A stretch of 64,000 nt of DNA from JAWKVD01 sp041398225 (lineage in GTDB: Bacteria > Pseudomonadota > Alphaproteobacteria > Caulobacterales > Hyphomonadaceae): positions 1 through 64,000 of the forward strand of contig JAWKVD010000005.1 of the NCBI GenBank assembly GCA_041398225.1, given 5' to 3'. The notes below the pieces were generated by a model. The model did no database searches. It had not been told where the DNA came from and saw nothing but the letters and a program-made list of their open reading frames with translations. The number at the start of each line of letters is the position of its first letter. The first letter of the stretch is position 1. Below are positions 37,324-47,041 of the stretch, piece after piece. The position numbers and the translations under genes are program-made.

Positions 37324-37953
37324 TCAGGCCCAAGCCTCAAACCTGAAATGGCGCGTCTGCGTCCAGGCGAACAACACATTCTCCTCCTGGGCGCCCGCGC
37401 CGATATTGTGCACCACCAGCGGCTCGCCGCCACGCCGCCGGTCCGAAACGACCCCGCAATGCGGCAGGCCAGATCCGGTCAATCGCCACGTCACGATGTC
37501 CCCCGGAAGATAGTCGTCCGGAGATGAGGTGACCGGCGCCTCGCCGCCCTTGCGCGCGAAGAACACCTCAAGGTTCGGCACTCGGCGGTGGTCGATGTTT
37601 CGGTCCGGTCGCTTCAGACCCCAGATCTTCGGATAGGCCGAAAAGTGCGCGCGCATGTCCTCATGCATGACCTGTTGAAGATCGACGCCGCCGGACCGGA
37701 ACGCCCGCACCACCACGTCCGAACACACGCCGCGTTCGATCGGCACGTCGCCCATGGGATAATCGAGACGGACATAGGCAGGATCATAAATCGTCGTGAC
37801 GCCGATCTGCGCCCGCGCGCCGGCGACAAGCTTCATCGGCAAAGGCGTATCGGCTTCCTGATCCGCTTGCTGCGCCTGCGCGAACGGCGCACCGCCAAAG
37901 GAACCTAGCGCCAGTCCGGCCAGCAAGGCTCCGGTCAGATCACGTCGGCGCAT
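37324..37953 (-). CDS. DUF1287 family periplasmic protein
   Basis: A protein of 209 residues with an R-R-R-D-L-T-G-A-L-L-A signal peptide (twin-arginine-like start, cleavage near A-Q-A). The core G-V-C-S-D-V-V-V-R-A-F-R, followed by D-I-V-T-W-R-L and the H-C-G-V-V-S-D segment, matches DUF1287, whose conserved Cys and His suggest an NlpC/P60-like cysteine-peptidase fold. Function is otherwise unknown. ATG 37953 is chosen over upstream in-frame codons because the signal peptide begins there. It is convergent with the CocE-type gene. Confidence 0.8.
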   Translation of the reverse strand: MRRRDLTGALLAGLALGSFGGAPFAQAQQADQEADTPLPMKLVAGARAQIGVTTIYDPAYVRLDYPMGDVPIERGVCSDVVVRAFRSGGVDLQQVMHEDMRAHFSAYPKIWGLKRPDRNIDHRRVPNLEVFFARKGGEAPVTSSPDDYLPGDIVTWRLTGSGLPHCGVVSDRRRGGEPLVVHNIGAGAQEENVLFAWTQTRHFRFEAWA

Positions 37954-38178
37954 CGTCTCCTCGCTATTTTCCGCCGGTCTTCGCCCGGCGTCTCTGCTTG
38001 CTGGAAGCAAAGCCGCCGATCTGGGCGGCGATGCGCCGGAAACAGGGCGATGCCGCGCGCGTCGGCGCCGGCGCGTTAATCCCTGTTTCATACTGTTTTT
38101 CGCCGGACTGAAACCGCGGGTTAAGCTTGATGAGGCATAAGTGCTCCAAAGCAGAACAAGTCCGAGTGGTGGGACAGA

Positions 38179-39042
38179 ATGTTTCAGATCATCGGCATCG
38201 TGGTGGTTTTCGCGATGGTGTTCGGCGGGTTCATCCTCGCCGGCGGCCATCTCGACGTTATCATCAAGGCCATGCCCTTCGAGTTGATGATGATCGGCGG
38301 CGCCGCCATCGGCTCGTTCCTCATCGGCAACTCGTTCAAGACCGTGCTGGCCGCGCTTGGCGGCTTCGGCAAGATCATGGCCGGCCCCAAATGGAAGACC
38401 AAGGACTACACCGACCTGCTCTCATTGATGTTCGCGTTGACGAAGACAATGAAGACCAAGGGCGTTGTGGCGATTGAACAGCACATCGAAAATCCCAAGG
38501 ACTCCACGATCTTCCAGCAATACCCGAAGATCCTGAAAGACCATTTCGCGACCGACCTCATCTGCGACACGCTTCGCATGATGACCATGAACCTCGAAGA
38601 CCCGCATCAGGTCGAGGAGATGGTCGAAAAGCAGATCGAGAAGCACCACCACGAGGCCCACGCCGCCAGCCACGCCATCCAGAACATGGCCGACGCCCTG
38701 CCCGCGCTGGGCATCGTGGCCGCCGTGCTCGGCATCATCAAGACGATGGGCGCCATCAGCCAGCCGCCGGAATATCTCGGCAAGCTGATCGGTTCGGCGC
38801 TGGTCGGAACCTTCCTCGGCGTGTTCATCGCCTATGGCTTCGTCGGCCCGTTCGCCGCGCGCATGGCCCAGGTGATCGACGAGGAGAGCGCCTTCTACAA
38901 GATCATCAAGGACATTCTGGTCGCCCACCTGCACGGCAACGCCGCCCAGGTTTCGGTCGAGATCGGCCGCGGCCAGATCCCCTCCGCCAACCAGCCCTCC
39001 TTCGCCGAACTCGAAGAAGCGCTCAACGCGGTCACGGTCTAG
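38179..39042 (+). CDS. motA: Flagellar motor stator protein MotA
   Basis: A protein of 287 residues with four membrane helices. The large cytoplasmic loop contains E-E-M-V-E-K-Q-I-E-K-H-H-H and the charged residues that contact the rotor protein FliG. A-L-P-A-L-G-I-V-A-A-V-L-G carries the family-conserved proline. With MotB it conducts protons to drive the flagellum. motB is not adjacent, as in Caulobacter. GTGGGACAG precedes the ATG. Upstream, TTAA-N7-TTCA near 38,077 is one base off a CtrA box. The stop overlaps the convergent small gene by four bases (CTAG). Confidence 0.97.
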   Translation: MFQIIGIVVVFAMVFGGFILAGGHLDVIIKAMPFELMMIGGAAIGSFLIGNSFKTVLAALGGFGKIMAGPKWKTKDYTDLLSLMFALTKTMKTKGVVAIEQHIENPKDSTIFQQYPKILKDHFATDLICDTLRMMTMNLEDPHQVEEMVEKQIEKHHHEAHAASHAIQNMADALPALGIVAAVLGIIKTMGAISQPPEYLGKLIGSALVGTFLGVFIAYGFVGPFAARMAQVIDEESAFYKIIKDILVAHLHGNAAQVSVEIGRGQIPSANQPSFAELEEALNAVTV

Positions 39043-39311
39043 ACGTCGGCCACTTCAACGACGCTCGCCCTGGCGCCGCACTGCGCCCAGTCATCCGAAA
39101 GGGCAAGCCGCCTTGGATCGTTGCGGTAGGCGGCGTATCCGGCTGCGTCGCCCCATGCGATGAGGTGATGTTCGCGCGCACCGTCCAGCGAACGAACGCG
39201 CGCCTCAAGACGCCCGCCATGTTCTGGCAACAAGGTGAGCACAGCGCGCTCATAGGCTTCGAACAAGGTCAGGTCGGCGTTGGTCAGATCGATCTCGACG
39301 AGAAGTTTCAC
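39039..39311 (-). CDS. DUF1330-like small protein
   Basis: A protein of 90 residues starting at GTG, overlapping the folC stop by four bases (GTGA). The short alpha/beta sequence, with F-E-A-Y-E-R-A-V-L near the start and a later Y-R-N-D-P-R-R segment, resembles the dimeric ferredoxin-like DUF1330 family. Its function is unknown. Translational coupling to folC suggests it is a real member of the trpA-accD-folC operon. A longer overlapping frame upstream has no support. Confidence 0.6.
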   Translation of the reverse strand: MKLLVEIDLTNADLTLFEAYERAVLTLLPEHGGRLEARVRSLDGAREHHLIAWGDAAGYAAYRNDPRRLALSDDWAQCGARASVVEVADV

Positions 39312-40570
39312 ACCGCCTGCTCCCCGTTCGCCCGCATCGCCGCGCCGCACAGATAGAGCGATCCCGCCACGACGATCCGGCCATTGCGCGGCGAGCGCGC
39401 CATGCGCAGCGCATCCTCGAAGCTTCCGGCTGCGCGCGCGGATTTTCCCAAGGCGCGGGCGATGGTCGCAAGCTCCTCCGCATCGGCGCTGATCCCGCCC
39501 TCCTGCCCGCCGCTGTCCGGCAGGGCGCAGGCGATCACCTCGTCGACCGCCGGCGCCAGCGCGCTGACGACGCCGCTGGCGTCCTTGGCGGCCTGCATGG
39601 CGATCACCAACACCGTCCGCTCCGGCGCGTCGTCCGGCGGCGGCAGATCGCGAAGACATGTCGCCAGAACGCCGGCGCCTCCCGGATTGTGCGCGCCGTC
39701 CACCCAGATCTCGCCGTTGAACCCACGTGTCGCGGGACCATCGCCCAAACGCTGCATCCGCGCCGGCCACACCGCTTCGCGCAGGCCGCCCGCCATCGTC
39801 ACGGCGTCGATGCGATCATCGCCCAGCGCCTGCGCCACGGCGCAGGCCGTGCCGGCGTTGATCGCCTGGTGACGCCCGCGCAACCCCAGCCAGGGCGTGC
39901 GCACCCGCACATCGCCCGAGACATATTCGAACGCTTCGCCGTCCCATCCCGCGCGCCAGTCCTTGCCGCAGGCGAGGACGGACGCGCCCGCCTTGCGGGC
40001 TTCCTCGCGCAGCACGCCCATCACGATCGGCGTTTGCTCCGCCACGACGACCGGAACGCCCTCGCGCATGATCCCCGCCTTCAGCCGCGCGATCGCGGCC
40101 TCGCCCGACAGGCCGAACATCGCTTCATGGTCGCGCGAGATCGGCGTCACCACACACACCGCCGGCTTCGCCATCACGTTCGTCGCGTCGAGCGCCCCGC
40201 CCGCCCCGACTTCGATGATCGAGAGATCGGCCTCGCTTCGCGCAAACAACAGGAACGCCGCCGCCGTCAGCGCCTCGAAATAGGTGAGCGAGGCGCCCGC
40301 GAACGCCACCTCGTCCAGCGCCTGAAGCAACTGATCGTCGCCCACCAGTTCGCCCGCCACCCGGATGCGTTCGTTGACGCGCAGCAGGTGCGGCGAGGTG
40401 AAGACATGCACCCCGAGACCCGACGCTTCGGCGACGCCCCGGAGGAATGCGCCGGTCGATCCCTTGCCGTTGGTGCCGGTGACATGCACGGCGCGGGGAA
40501 TGCGGTCCTGCGGATCGCCCAGCGCCTTCAGCGCCGCGCGGATATGCTCCAGCCCGAACGCCGGGGACAC
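39308..40570 (-). CDS. folC: Bifunctional folylpolyglutamate/dihydrofolate synthase (start probably disrupted)
   Basis: A Mur-ligase-family enzyme that adds glutamate to folates and forms dihydrofolate. The P-loop is V-T-G-T-N-G-K-G-S-T and the Mg/carboxylate region R-D-H-E-A-M-F-G. The glutamate-ligase domain has N-P-G-G-A-G. GTG 40570 is the first canonical start in frame, but family similarity appears to extend upstream (V-E-H-A-L-D-R-F-R-N), where the frame is open to 40,720 without ATG, GTG or TTG. An ATG one frame over near 40,645 followed by an indel in the C-rich run is the likeliest true beginning. It sits in the trpA-accD-folC order common in alphaproteobacteria. Confidence 0.9.
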   Translation of the reverse strand: MSPAFGLEHIRAALKALGDPQDRIPRAVHVTGTNGKGSTGAFLRGVAEASGLGVHVFTSPHLLRVNERIRVAGELVGDDQLLQALDEVAFAGASLTYFEALTAAAFLLFARSEADLSIIEVGAGGALDATNVMAKPAVCVVTPISRDHEAMFGLSGEAAIARLKAGIMREGVPVVVAEQTPIVMGVLREEARKAGASVLACGKDWRAGWDGEAFEYVSGDVRVRTPWLGLRGRHQAINAGTACAVAQALGDDRIDAVTMAGGLREAVWPARMQRLGDGPATRGFNGEIWVDGAHNPGGAGVLATCLRDLPPPDDAPERTVLVIAMQAAKDASGVVSALAPAVDEVIACALPDSGGQEGGISADAEELATIARALGKSARAAGSFEDALRMARSPRNGRIVVAGSLYLCGAAMRANGEQAV

Positions 40571-40760
40571 CCGGCCGGAGGCGTTCCGGAAACGGTCGAG
40601 CGCGTGCTCGACCTCGCTGCGAACCGGGGCCGCTTCGGCGCCATGGCCTTCAGCGCTGGAGCCGCCGCCGTCCGATGTGTCCGTGCCGTTCAGATCCGCC
40701 TCCGGGCCGCCGCGCCGCGTTCAGGCGCGCGACCCTATTCGCAACCGGCGGAAGGCCGCG

Positions 40761-41654
40761 TCAATCCGATGCGCCGTCAGAGGCGACTCGGGTTCTCCGG
40801 CGGCTTGCAGGCATCAGCATGCCCAGAATGGTTCCGAGCGTCGCGGGAATCTCGCGGCGATCGAGCACGATGTCGACCTGCCCGCGCTCGCGCAGGAACT
40901 CCGAGCGCTGGAAGCCTTCCGGCAGTTTCTCGCGGATCGTCTGCTCGATCACGCGCGGACCGGTGAAGGCCAGCATCGCCTCGGGCTCGGCGAGATGGAT
41001 GTCGCCGAGCATCGCGTAGGACGCCATCACCCCGCCGGACGTCGGGTCCGACAGGATCACGATATAGGGCAGCCTGGCGCGCTTCACGTCCTGGATCGCC
41101 AGCACGGTGCGCGGCATCTGCATCAGCGCGAACGCGCTTTCCTGCATCCGCGCGCCGCCCGAGGCGGTCACCACGATCAGCGCCGCCTTGTTCGCCACGG
41201 CGGTTTCGGCCGCCTTGATGAAGCCCTCGCCCGCGGCCATGCCGAGGCTGCCGCCCATGAAGGCGAAGTCCTGAACCAGCACCACGGCCTTGCGCCCGCC
41301 GATCTCGCCGATCGCGGCGGCCATGCAGTCCGCGCGGCCGGTCTTGGCGCGCGCCGCCTTCAGGCGGTCGACATAGCGCTTGTCGTCCTTGAATTTCAGC
41401 GGGTCCTTGATCGCCTCGGGAAGCTCGATGACCTCGCGCTCGCCGCCGTCGAACATGTAGTTGAAGCGGTCTTCCGGGCTGATGCGCAGGTGCGCGCCGG
41501 CCGGCGTCACCCACTGGGTGGCCTCAAGATCGTTCCGGTAGAGCAGTTCGCCGGTCTTGGGACACTTGATCCAGAGCGTGTCCCCGTCGTCCTTGTCCTC
41601 CGACCGCGAGAAGATCGACTTCAGGCCGGGCGGCACATTGGTGAGCCAGTTCAC
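40761..41654 (-). CDS. accD: Acetyl-CoA carboxylase carboxyltransferase subunit beta
   Basis: A protein of 297 residues starting at GTG. It pairs with AccA (2.3 kb) to form the carboxyltransferase that makes malonyl-CoA. The crotonase-like core shows A-F-M-G-G-S-L-G-M-A-A-G-E and S-D-P-T-S-G-G-V-M-A-S. The N-terminal zinc ribbon of the E. coli enzyme is reduced to a single cysteine (W-I-K-C-P-K-T-G-E-L-L-Y-R). I recall similar loss in other alphaproteobacterial AccD, so this is probably lineage-typical rather than damage. Confidence 0.96.
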   Translation of the reverse strand: MNWLTNVPPGLKSIFSRSEDKDDGDTLWIKCPKTGELLYRNDLEATQWVTPAGAHLRISPEDRFNYMFDGGEREVIELPEAIKDPLKFKDDKRYVDRLKAARAKTGRADCMAAAIGEIGGRKAVVLVQDFAFMGGSLGMAAGEGFIKAAETAVANKAALIVVTASGGARMQESAFALMQMPRTVLAIQDVKRARLPYIVILSDPTSGGVMASYAMLGDIHLAEPEAMLAFTGPRVIEQTIREKLPEGFQRSEFLRERGQVDIVLDRREIPATLGTILGMLMPASRRRTRVASDGASD

Positions 41655-41666
41655 GAAGCAACTCCG

Positions 41667-42488
41667 TTACGCACGCGCCGACGCTATGGCGTTTGACAGT
41701 GTCTTAGCAACCACGCTTATCGACTTGACACACGTCTCAGGCGAAGATTCTTCCACCGCCGCCCGGACCTTGTCCACAAGCGCCGAACCGACGACCACGC
41801 CATCGGAAATTCTTGCGAATTCCGCCGCTTGCTCAGGGGTTCTCACGCCAAATCCTACAACCACGGGCAGGCCGGAAATCCGCTTGGCCCGCTCCACAGC
41901 GGCCGCGACATCCGTCGCCGCCGCAGATCCCGCGCCCGTCACCCCGGTGACGGACACGTAATAGATGAACCCGGACGCGCCGTCCGCGATTCGCCGCATG
42001 CGATCCGCGCCCGTCGTCGGGGTGGCGAGGCGTATAACCGCCAGCGCATGCTTTTCAAGCTCGCCGCGCAGCTCGCCGTCCTCCTCCGGAGGCAGATCGA
42101 CCGTAATCACGCCGTCGATCCCCGCCTGGGCCGCCTCGGCTGCGAACCGGGCATATCCCATATGGTGAACGGGGTTGGCGTATCCCATGAGGATAATCGG
42201 AAGGTCCTTGTCCACGGCTCTAAGCCTTGCGGCCAATTCGAGCGCTTTCGCTAACGATGTTCCGGCCGCCAGCGAGCGCAGCGCCGCGCGCTGGATCGAG
42301 GGGCCGTCGGCCATGGGATCGGTGAACGGCGCGCCGATCTCGACGATATCGGCGTGTTCGGCCAGCGCCTTCAGCGCCTCGAACGAGATCTCCCCGGAAG
42401 GATCGCCCGCCATGAGATAGCCGACGAAGGCTGCGCGATTCTCGCTTGCGCACCGGGCGAAGCGGTCCGCGATACGTTGTACGGTCAT
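41667..42488 (-). CDS. trpA: Tryptophan synthase alpha subunit
   Basis: A protein of 273 residues. It cleaves indole-3-glycerol phosphate and channels indole to TrpB. The catalytic glutamate is in D-I-V-E-I-G-A-P-F-T-D-P, and the second acid lies in I-T-V-D-L-P-P-E-E. The phosphate-binding V-G-F-G-V-R-T-P and glycine-rich segments are intact. The gene starts exactly where the GFA-family gene ends, and lies 12 bases before accD, so these are co-transcribed. trpB is separated by about 1.4 kb instead of being adjacent. Confidence 0.96.
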   Translation of the reverse strand: MTVQRIADRFARCASENRAAFVGYLMAGDPSGEISFEALKALAEHADIVEIGAPFTDPMADGPSIQRAALRSLAAGTSLAKALELAARLRAVDKDLPIILMGYANPVHHMGYARFAAEAAQAGIDGVITVDLPPEEDGELRGELEKHALAVIRLATPTTGADRMRRIADGASGFIYYVSVTGVTGAGSAAATDVAAAVERAKRISGLPVVVGFGVRTPEQAAEFARISDGVVVGSALVDKVRAAVEESSPETCVKSISVVAKTLSNAIASARA

Positions 42489-42851
42489 CTAGAAGCTCTT
42501 TCCGTCCACCGGCTGCCGGGTGAGCGCGTCGAGATCGACGCCCTCGATGCACCGCACATTGATCGCCACCATCTCGCGGCCGGTCTTGGGCGTTTTGCCC
42601 GTGGCGAAGCCCTGCACGCCGCAGGTGGGGCAGAATTTGTGCGCGATGCTGTGGGTGTTGAAACGGTATTCGGTCAGCTTCGCCTCCGGCGTCTCCAGCG
42701 TGAACTGATCCGGCGAGACGAAGTGCAGCAGCAGGCCCTTCCTCGCGCAATGCGAGCAATTGCACTCGAACACGCTGCTTCCCGGGCCCAGATCGGTCTC
42801 GACCGAGAACTTCACTGCGCCGCAATGGCAACTGCCGGACACGGCCGTCAT
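42489..42851 (-). CDS. GFA-family (CENP-V/GFA domain) zinc protein
   Basis: A protein of 120 residues with the zinc ligands of the GFA fold: G-S-C-H-C-G near the N-terminus, C-N-C-S-H-C near 31 and C-P-T-C-G near 76. The domain name comes from glutathione-dependent formaldehyde-activating enzyme, but most members have no proven activity. Its stop codon abuts the trpA ATG, so it is coupled to trpA translation. Its position inside the trp cluster is unusual. Confidence 0.88.
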   Translation of the reverse strand: MTAVSGSCHCGAVKFSVETDLGPGSSVFECNCSHCARKGLLLHFVSPDQFTLETPEAKLTEYRFNTHSIAHKFCPTCGVQGFATGKTPKTGREMVAINVRCIEGVDLDALTRQPVDGKSF

Positions 42852-43467
42852 CTTGCGCCTCGCGAATTTCCTGCCCGCCCGGCGCGGTCATACCCCCAAT
42901 CGTCAGGCATTGGGAGGCCAAATATCGCCCCCGTCCCCGGCGGCAGGCGGCGGCACGGAGGATGAGAGACGGGAAGGACGCACGCCTTCAGCCGGACCGG
43001 CCTGCGCCCGTCCGGGATGCTGCGTTTCGCCTCCACCGCTAGCTGGGGAGGCCGGGGCGCGTGGGGCCGCGCCGGGTAAGTTGCCAGCCGCTCCTTGCGG
43101 GAGGTGAGCTGGCGTAAGACGCGATCGTCACGCGCCCCGCGGCCGGTTTGAAGTCCGGTGCGGCTGGCGGGTTTGGCTGGGGAACACCGGTTGCGTCTCG
43201 ATCGTCAGAGATCGCACGGCCCACGTCCAGCATTTGGACCCATTTCCGCATCCCGGACCCGCGTGCAGATCTCTCCGCGAGACCTGGAACTCCGGTTTCG
43301 ACACCCCGGAGCCTGTTTGCAGACGCAAGACGGATTTCACCCCGCCTGCATCACACGCCGGCCGGCGTCTGACATTCGATGGACTCGGAACGTCTCCCGA
43401 ACCCTCCCCGCGCCAGACGCGAGAAGGACTATGCGGGCGGAAACGAGTGGGTCGGATAACTTTCGGC

Positions 43468-43572
43468 TGTCATCCCGGCCAAGCCGCTCAGCGGCGCGAG
43501 CCGGGACCTATTCTTCAACCCCGACGGCCTCTCAATGGGTCCTGGTCTCCGCTGCGCTCGCCCGGGATGACA
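43468..43572. repeat. 105-bp element with perfect 11-bp terminal inverted repeats
   Basis: TGTCATCCCGG at 43468-43478 is the exact reverse complement of CCGGGATGACA at 43562-43572. Inside, the right part reads GGTCTCCGCTGCGCTCG before the terminal repeat. It carries no gene. The form fits a dispersed intergenic repeat or miniature mobile element. Confidence 0.6.
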
Positions 43573-43853
43573 AGTGTGGGCGATCGCGATGGAAAGCGTC
43601 TCGAAGAGACGCACCACCGGCCCCTCGCCACACGGCTCGGGGCGTTCGTCGCTCGAAACGCCGTGCGTTTCGTTCGCTTCGCGAACCGCTTCTCACCCCA
43701 GCGGACGCTGGGGTCCAGAGACGAATGACAAGACCGCACCGAAGGCGGCAGGTTTTTCTGAACTGGACCCCGGCTGGATTCCCGGACGGCTACGCCGTCC
43801 GGCGCCGGGGACGCGTGGCCGAAGCCACGCTTTCCAGAAGTCGGCCAGCGTTG

Positions 43854-43895
43854 ATGAATGGGCCCCGGGTCTCGCTGCGCTCTCCCGGGATGACA
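43854..43895. repeat. Right-end copy of the CCGGGATGACA repeat
   Basis: AATGGG, then GGTCTCGCTGCGCTCTC and CCGGGATGACA (43885-43895) closely repeat the right end of the element at 43468-43572. The matching left end is not obvious. The DNA between the two (for example GGACCCCGGC near 43,765) has related palindromic pieces, so it may be a degraded or partial copy. Confidence 0.5.
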
Positions 43896-43923
43896 GTGGT
43901 GAGTGAGGCGCGAGAACGACGCC

Positions 43924-45150
<1,227 letters not shown>

Positions 45151-45199
45151 GCCGATCCGATAGCCCCGCGCGCGGCTTTCGCCAAGGTGACGCCCGCGC

Positions 45200-45874
45200 C
45201 TATCCCGCCGCTTTCGCCGCCTGGATGAAGGCGCGGACCCTGGCCGGGTCCTTGATCCCGGGGCTGACCTCCACCCCGGAGGAGACGTCGACCGCGTCGG
45301 CGCCGGTGATGCGGACCGCCTCGGCGACGGTTTCAGGGCTCAGGCCGCCGGAAAGCGTCCACGGACGGCGCGGATCGAAGCCTTCGAGGATGGTCCAGTC
45401 GAACGCCACGCCGAAACCGCCCTCGCGCGCCGCCCCGGCCGGCTGGTCGCGCGGCGGCTTGGCGTCGAGCAGGAACTCGTCGGCCGCCTCGAACAGCTCG
45501 ATGGCGTCGAGATCCTCGCGGACACCGACGCCCAGCGCCTTCACGATGCGCACATCCGGACAGATCTCGAGGAAGTCCTCGACGTCCTCGGGCGCCTCGC
45601 CGCCGTGCAGCTGGACCGCCGCGATCTCCGGGGTGTCCTCGACCAGCGCCTCAAGCCCCTTCACGCACGGCCCGGACGCGACGCTCCACGAGGCGACGAT
45701 CCAGGGCTCGGCGCCCAATCTGTGGATAAGTCTGGAGAGCTCCGCCGCGCGGGCGATCGAGACGGCGCGCGGACTGGCGGGAACGACCACGAGGCCGATC
45801 CGGTCGGCGCCTGATTCGGCCGCTGATTCGATGTCCGATTCGCGCGTCAGACCGCAGATCTTCACCATGACCAT
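45200..45874 (-). CDS. trpF: Phosphoribosylanthranilate isomerase
   Basis: A protein of 224 residues, the third step of tryptophan synthesis. V-K-I-C-G-L-T places the catalytic cysteine at residue 7, and the general-acid aspartate lies in F-L-L-D-A-K. The phosphate-binding L-S-G-G-L-S-P and D-V-S-S-G-V-E motifs are intact. ATG 45874 and ATG 45868 are both possible. It leads the trpF-trpB pair. Confidence 0.95.
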   Translation of the reverse strand: MVMVKICGLTRESDIESAAESGADRIGLVVVPASPRAVSIARAAELSRLIHRLGAEPWIVASWSVASGPCVKGLEALVEDTPEIAAVQLHGGEAPEDVEDFLEICPDVRIVKALGVGVREDLDAIELFEAADEFLLDAKPPRDQPAGAAREGGFGVAFDWTILEGFDPRRPWTLSGGLSPETVAEAVRITGADAVDVSSGVEVSPGIKDPARVRAFIQAAKAAG

Positions 45875-45944
45875 GGCGCGGGCCGTTCACCTAGAAGTCT
45901 GATTTCGCTTGAAAAACAAGCCGGCCCTTGCGGCCGCGCAGATA

Positions 45945-45974
45945 CAAAAAGGGCGGCGCTCCGGCCGCCCCTTT
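45945..45974 (-). terminator. Rho-independent terminator after mscL
   Basis: On the minus strand, GCCGCCC and GGGCGGC arms (45951-45957 with 45964-45970) are followed by TTTTT. It lies 40 bases after the mscL stop and separates it from trpF. The flanking AAAGG on the other side gives some two-way character. Confidence 0.8.
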
Positions 45975-46013
45975 CGTACTCATACGCTACTCTACTGAGG
46001 GGCTCCGGATAAC

Positions 46014-46424
46014 TCACGAACGCTTTGCGAGCAAGTCGCGAATTTCCGTCAGCAGCACCTCTTCCTTGGGCGGTTCCGGCGGCGCGGCGGGCGCCTCTTC
46101 TTCCTTGCGTTTCAGCGAGTTCATCGCCTTGACGATCAGGAACATCGCGAAGGCGACGATCAGGAAGGAAATGACGTTGTTGATGAACAGGCCGATATTG
46201 ATCGCGACCTCGGGCGTCTCCTCGCCGTTCACCGTGGTGGCGGCCTGAAGCACGTATTTGATGTCGGAGAAATCGACGCCGCCCAGCGCCAGCCCGACGA
46301 CCGGCATGATGACGTCGTTGACGAGCGAAGACACGATGGTGCCGAACGCGCCGCCCAGAATGAAGCCGACCGCCAGGTCGACGACATTCCCCTTCATCGC
46401 AAATTCCTTGAATTCCTTGAGCAA
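46014..46424 (-). CDS. mscL: Large-conductance mechanosensitive channel MscL
   Basis: A protein of 136 residues beginning at TTG, with GGAG eight bases upstream. The amphipathic N-terminal helix F-K-E-F-A-M-K-G-N-V-V-D-L-A-V-G leads into the pore helix G-F-I-L-G-G-A-F-G-T-I-V. The periplasmic loop and second helix (L-I-V-A-F-A-M-F-L-I-V-K-A-M-N) follow. The C-terminal helix is charged (K-R-K-E-E-E) with a Pro-rich hinge. It opens on hypo-osmotic shock. Confidence 0.96.
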   Translation of the reverse strand: MLKEFKEFAMKGNVVDLAVGFILGGAFGTIVSSLVNDVIMPVVGLALGGVDFSDIKYVLQAATTVNGEETPEVAINIGLFINNVISFLIVAFAMFLIVKAMNSLKRKEEEAPAAPPEPPKEEVLLTEIRDLLAKRS

Positions 46425-46574
46425 GATATTCTCCCCTTCGCGACCCGGCCTGCGCCGTCTCCCGTGCAGCTAAGGCGACATCGCCAGCCGCGTCAAACAC
46501 TTGCCCGGCCCGGTTGTTCGCCCGGAACGGGAAATGACCCCGAAACGACCCTCCTGGCCGTTTACGCAACAAAA

Positions 46575-46907
46575 TCAGTCGGATGAGTCGTCGCTGTCGT
46601 CGCCGCCGCCGCGTTCCTCGGGGTCCTGCCCATTGTTCAGGCGGGAGCGCAGCTCCTTGCCGGCCTTGAAGAAGGGCACGTGCTTGGGCTCGACGGCGAC
46701 CGGCGCGCCGGTGCGCGGATTGCGGCCCGTGCGGGCGTCGCGATGGCGAACCGAAAAGGCGCCGAAGCCGCGCAGTTCGACCCGATCGCCGCGTTCGAGC
46801 GCCTGCGTGATCTCCTCGAAGATCACGTCGACGATCTTCTCCACCTCCCGCAGCTTGAGGCCGGGGCTTTCTTCAGCAAGTCGGGCGATCAGTTCAGAAC
46901 GCAGCAT
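46575..46907 (-). CDS. ihfB: Integration host factor subunit beta
   Basis: A protein of 110 residues of the HU/IHF family. The DNA-intercalating arm contains R-N-P-R-T-G-A-P-V, and G-F-G-A-F-S-V-R-H-R-D-A-R-T-G-R is the family core. S-E-L-I-A-R-L at the N-terminus distinguishes IHF-beta. The C-terminal tail is unusually acidic (E-E-R-G-G-G-D-D-S-D-D-S-S-D). The position downstream of rpsA is the common arrangement. Confidence 0.95.
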   Translation of the reverse strand: MLRSELIARLAEESPGLKLREVEKIVDVIFEEITQALERGDRVELRGFGAFSVRHRDARTGRNPRTGAPVAVEPKHVPFFKAGKELRSRLNNGQDPEERGGGDDSDDSSD

Positions 46908-46989
46908 GGCCGGAAGGTGTCAAAAAACCGCCCGCGAAACAAGGGCTCAGATATCTGGATCGAAAGATTTTGCAAAACTGTAAAATGAA

Positions 46990-47019
46990 CGGAGCCCCGG
47001 ACCTTCGCCCGGGGCTCCG
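46990..47019 (-). terminator. Rho-independent terminator after rpsA
   Basis: GGAGCCCCGG (46991-47000) and CCGGGGCTCC (47009-47018) form a perfect ten-base stem, followed on the minus strand by GTTCATTTTA. It lies 23 bases after the rpsA stop and ends that transcript before ihfB. Confidence 0.8.
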
Positions 47020-47041
47020 CAATTTCAGGGCCTGAGGGCCG

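Larger units (their letters stand above)
42852..43923. other. 1.07 kb noncoding, repeat-bearing gap between trpB and the GFA gene
   Basis: No convincing ORF: frames here lack ribosome sites and recognisable sequence. The right half (about 43,465-43,910) holds CCGGGATGACA-type inverted repeats and other short GC-rich palindromes. The left half has dense GC hairpins. In related alphaproteobacteria trpB and trpA are normally adjacent, so this looks like inserted or expanded intergenic DNA. Confidence 0.7.

Noticed and set aside
40761..41654. AccD as damaged because the zinc ribbon is lost
   Set aside because: The catalytic core is intact, and I recall loss of these cysteines in other alphaproteobacterial AccD.
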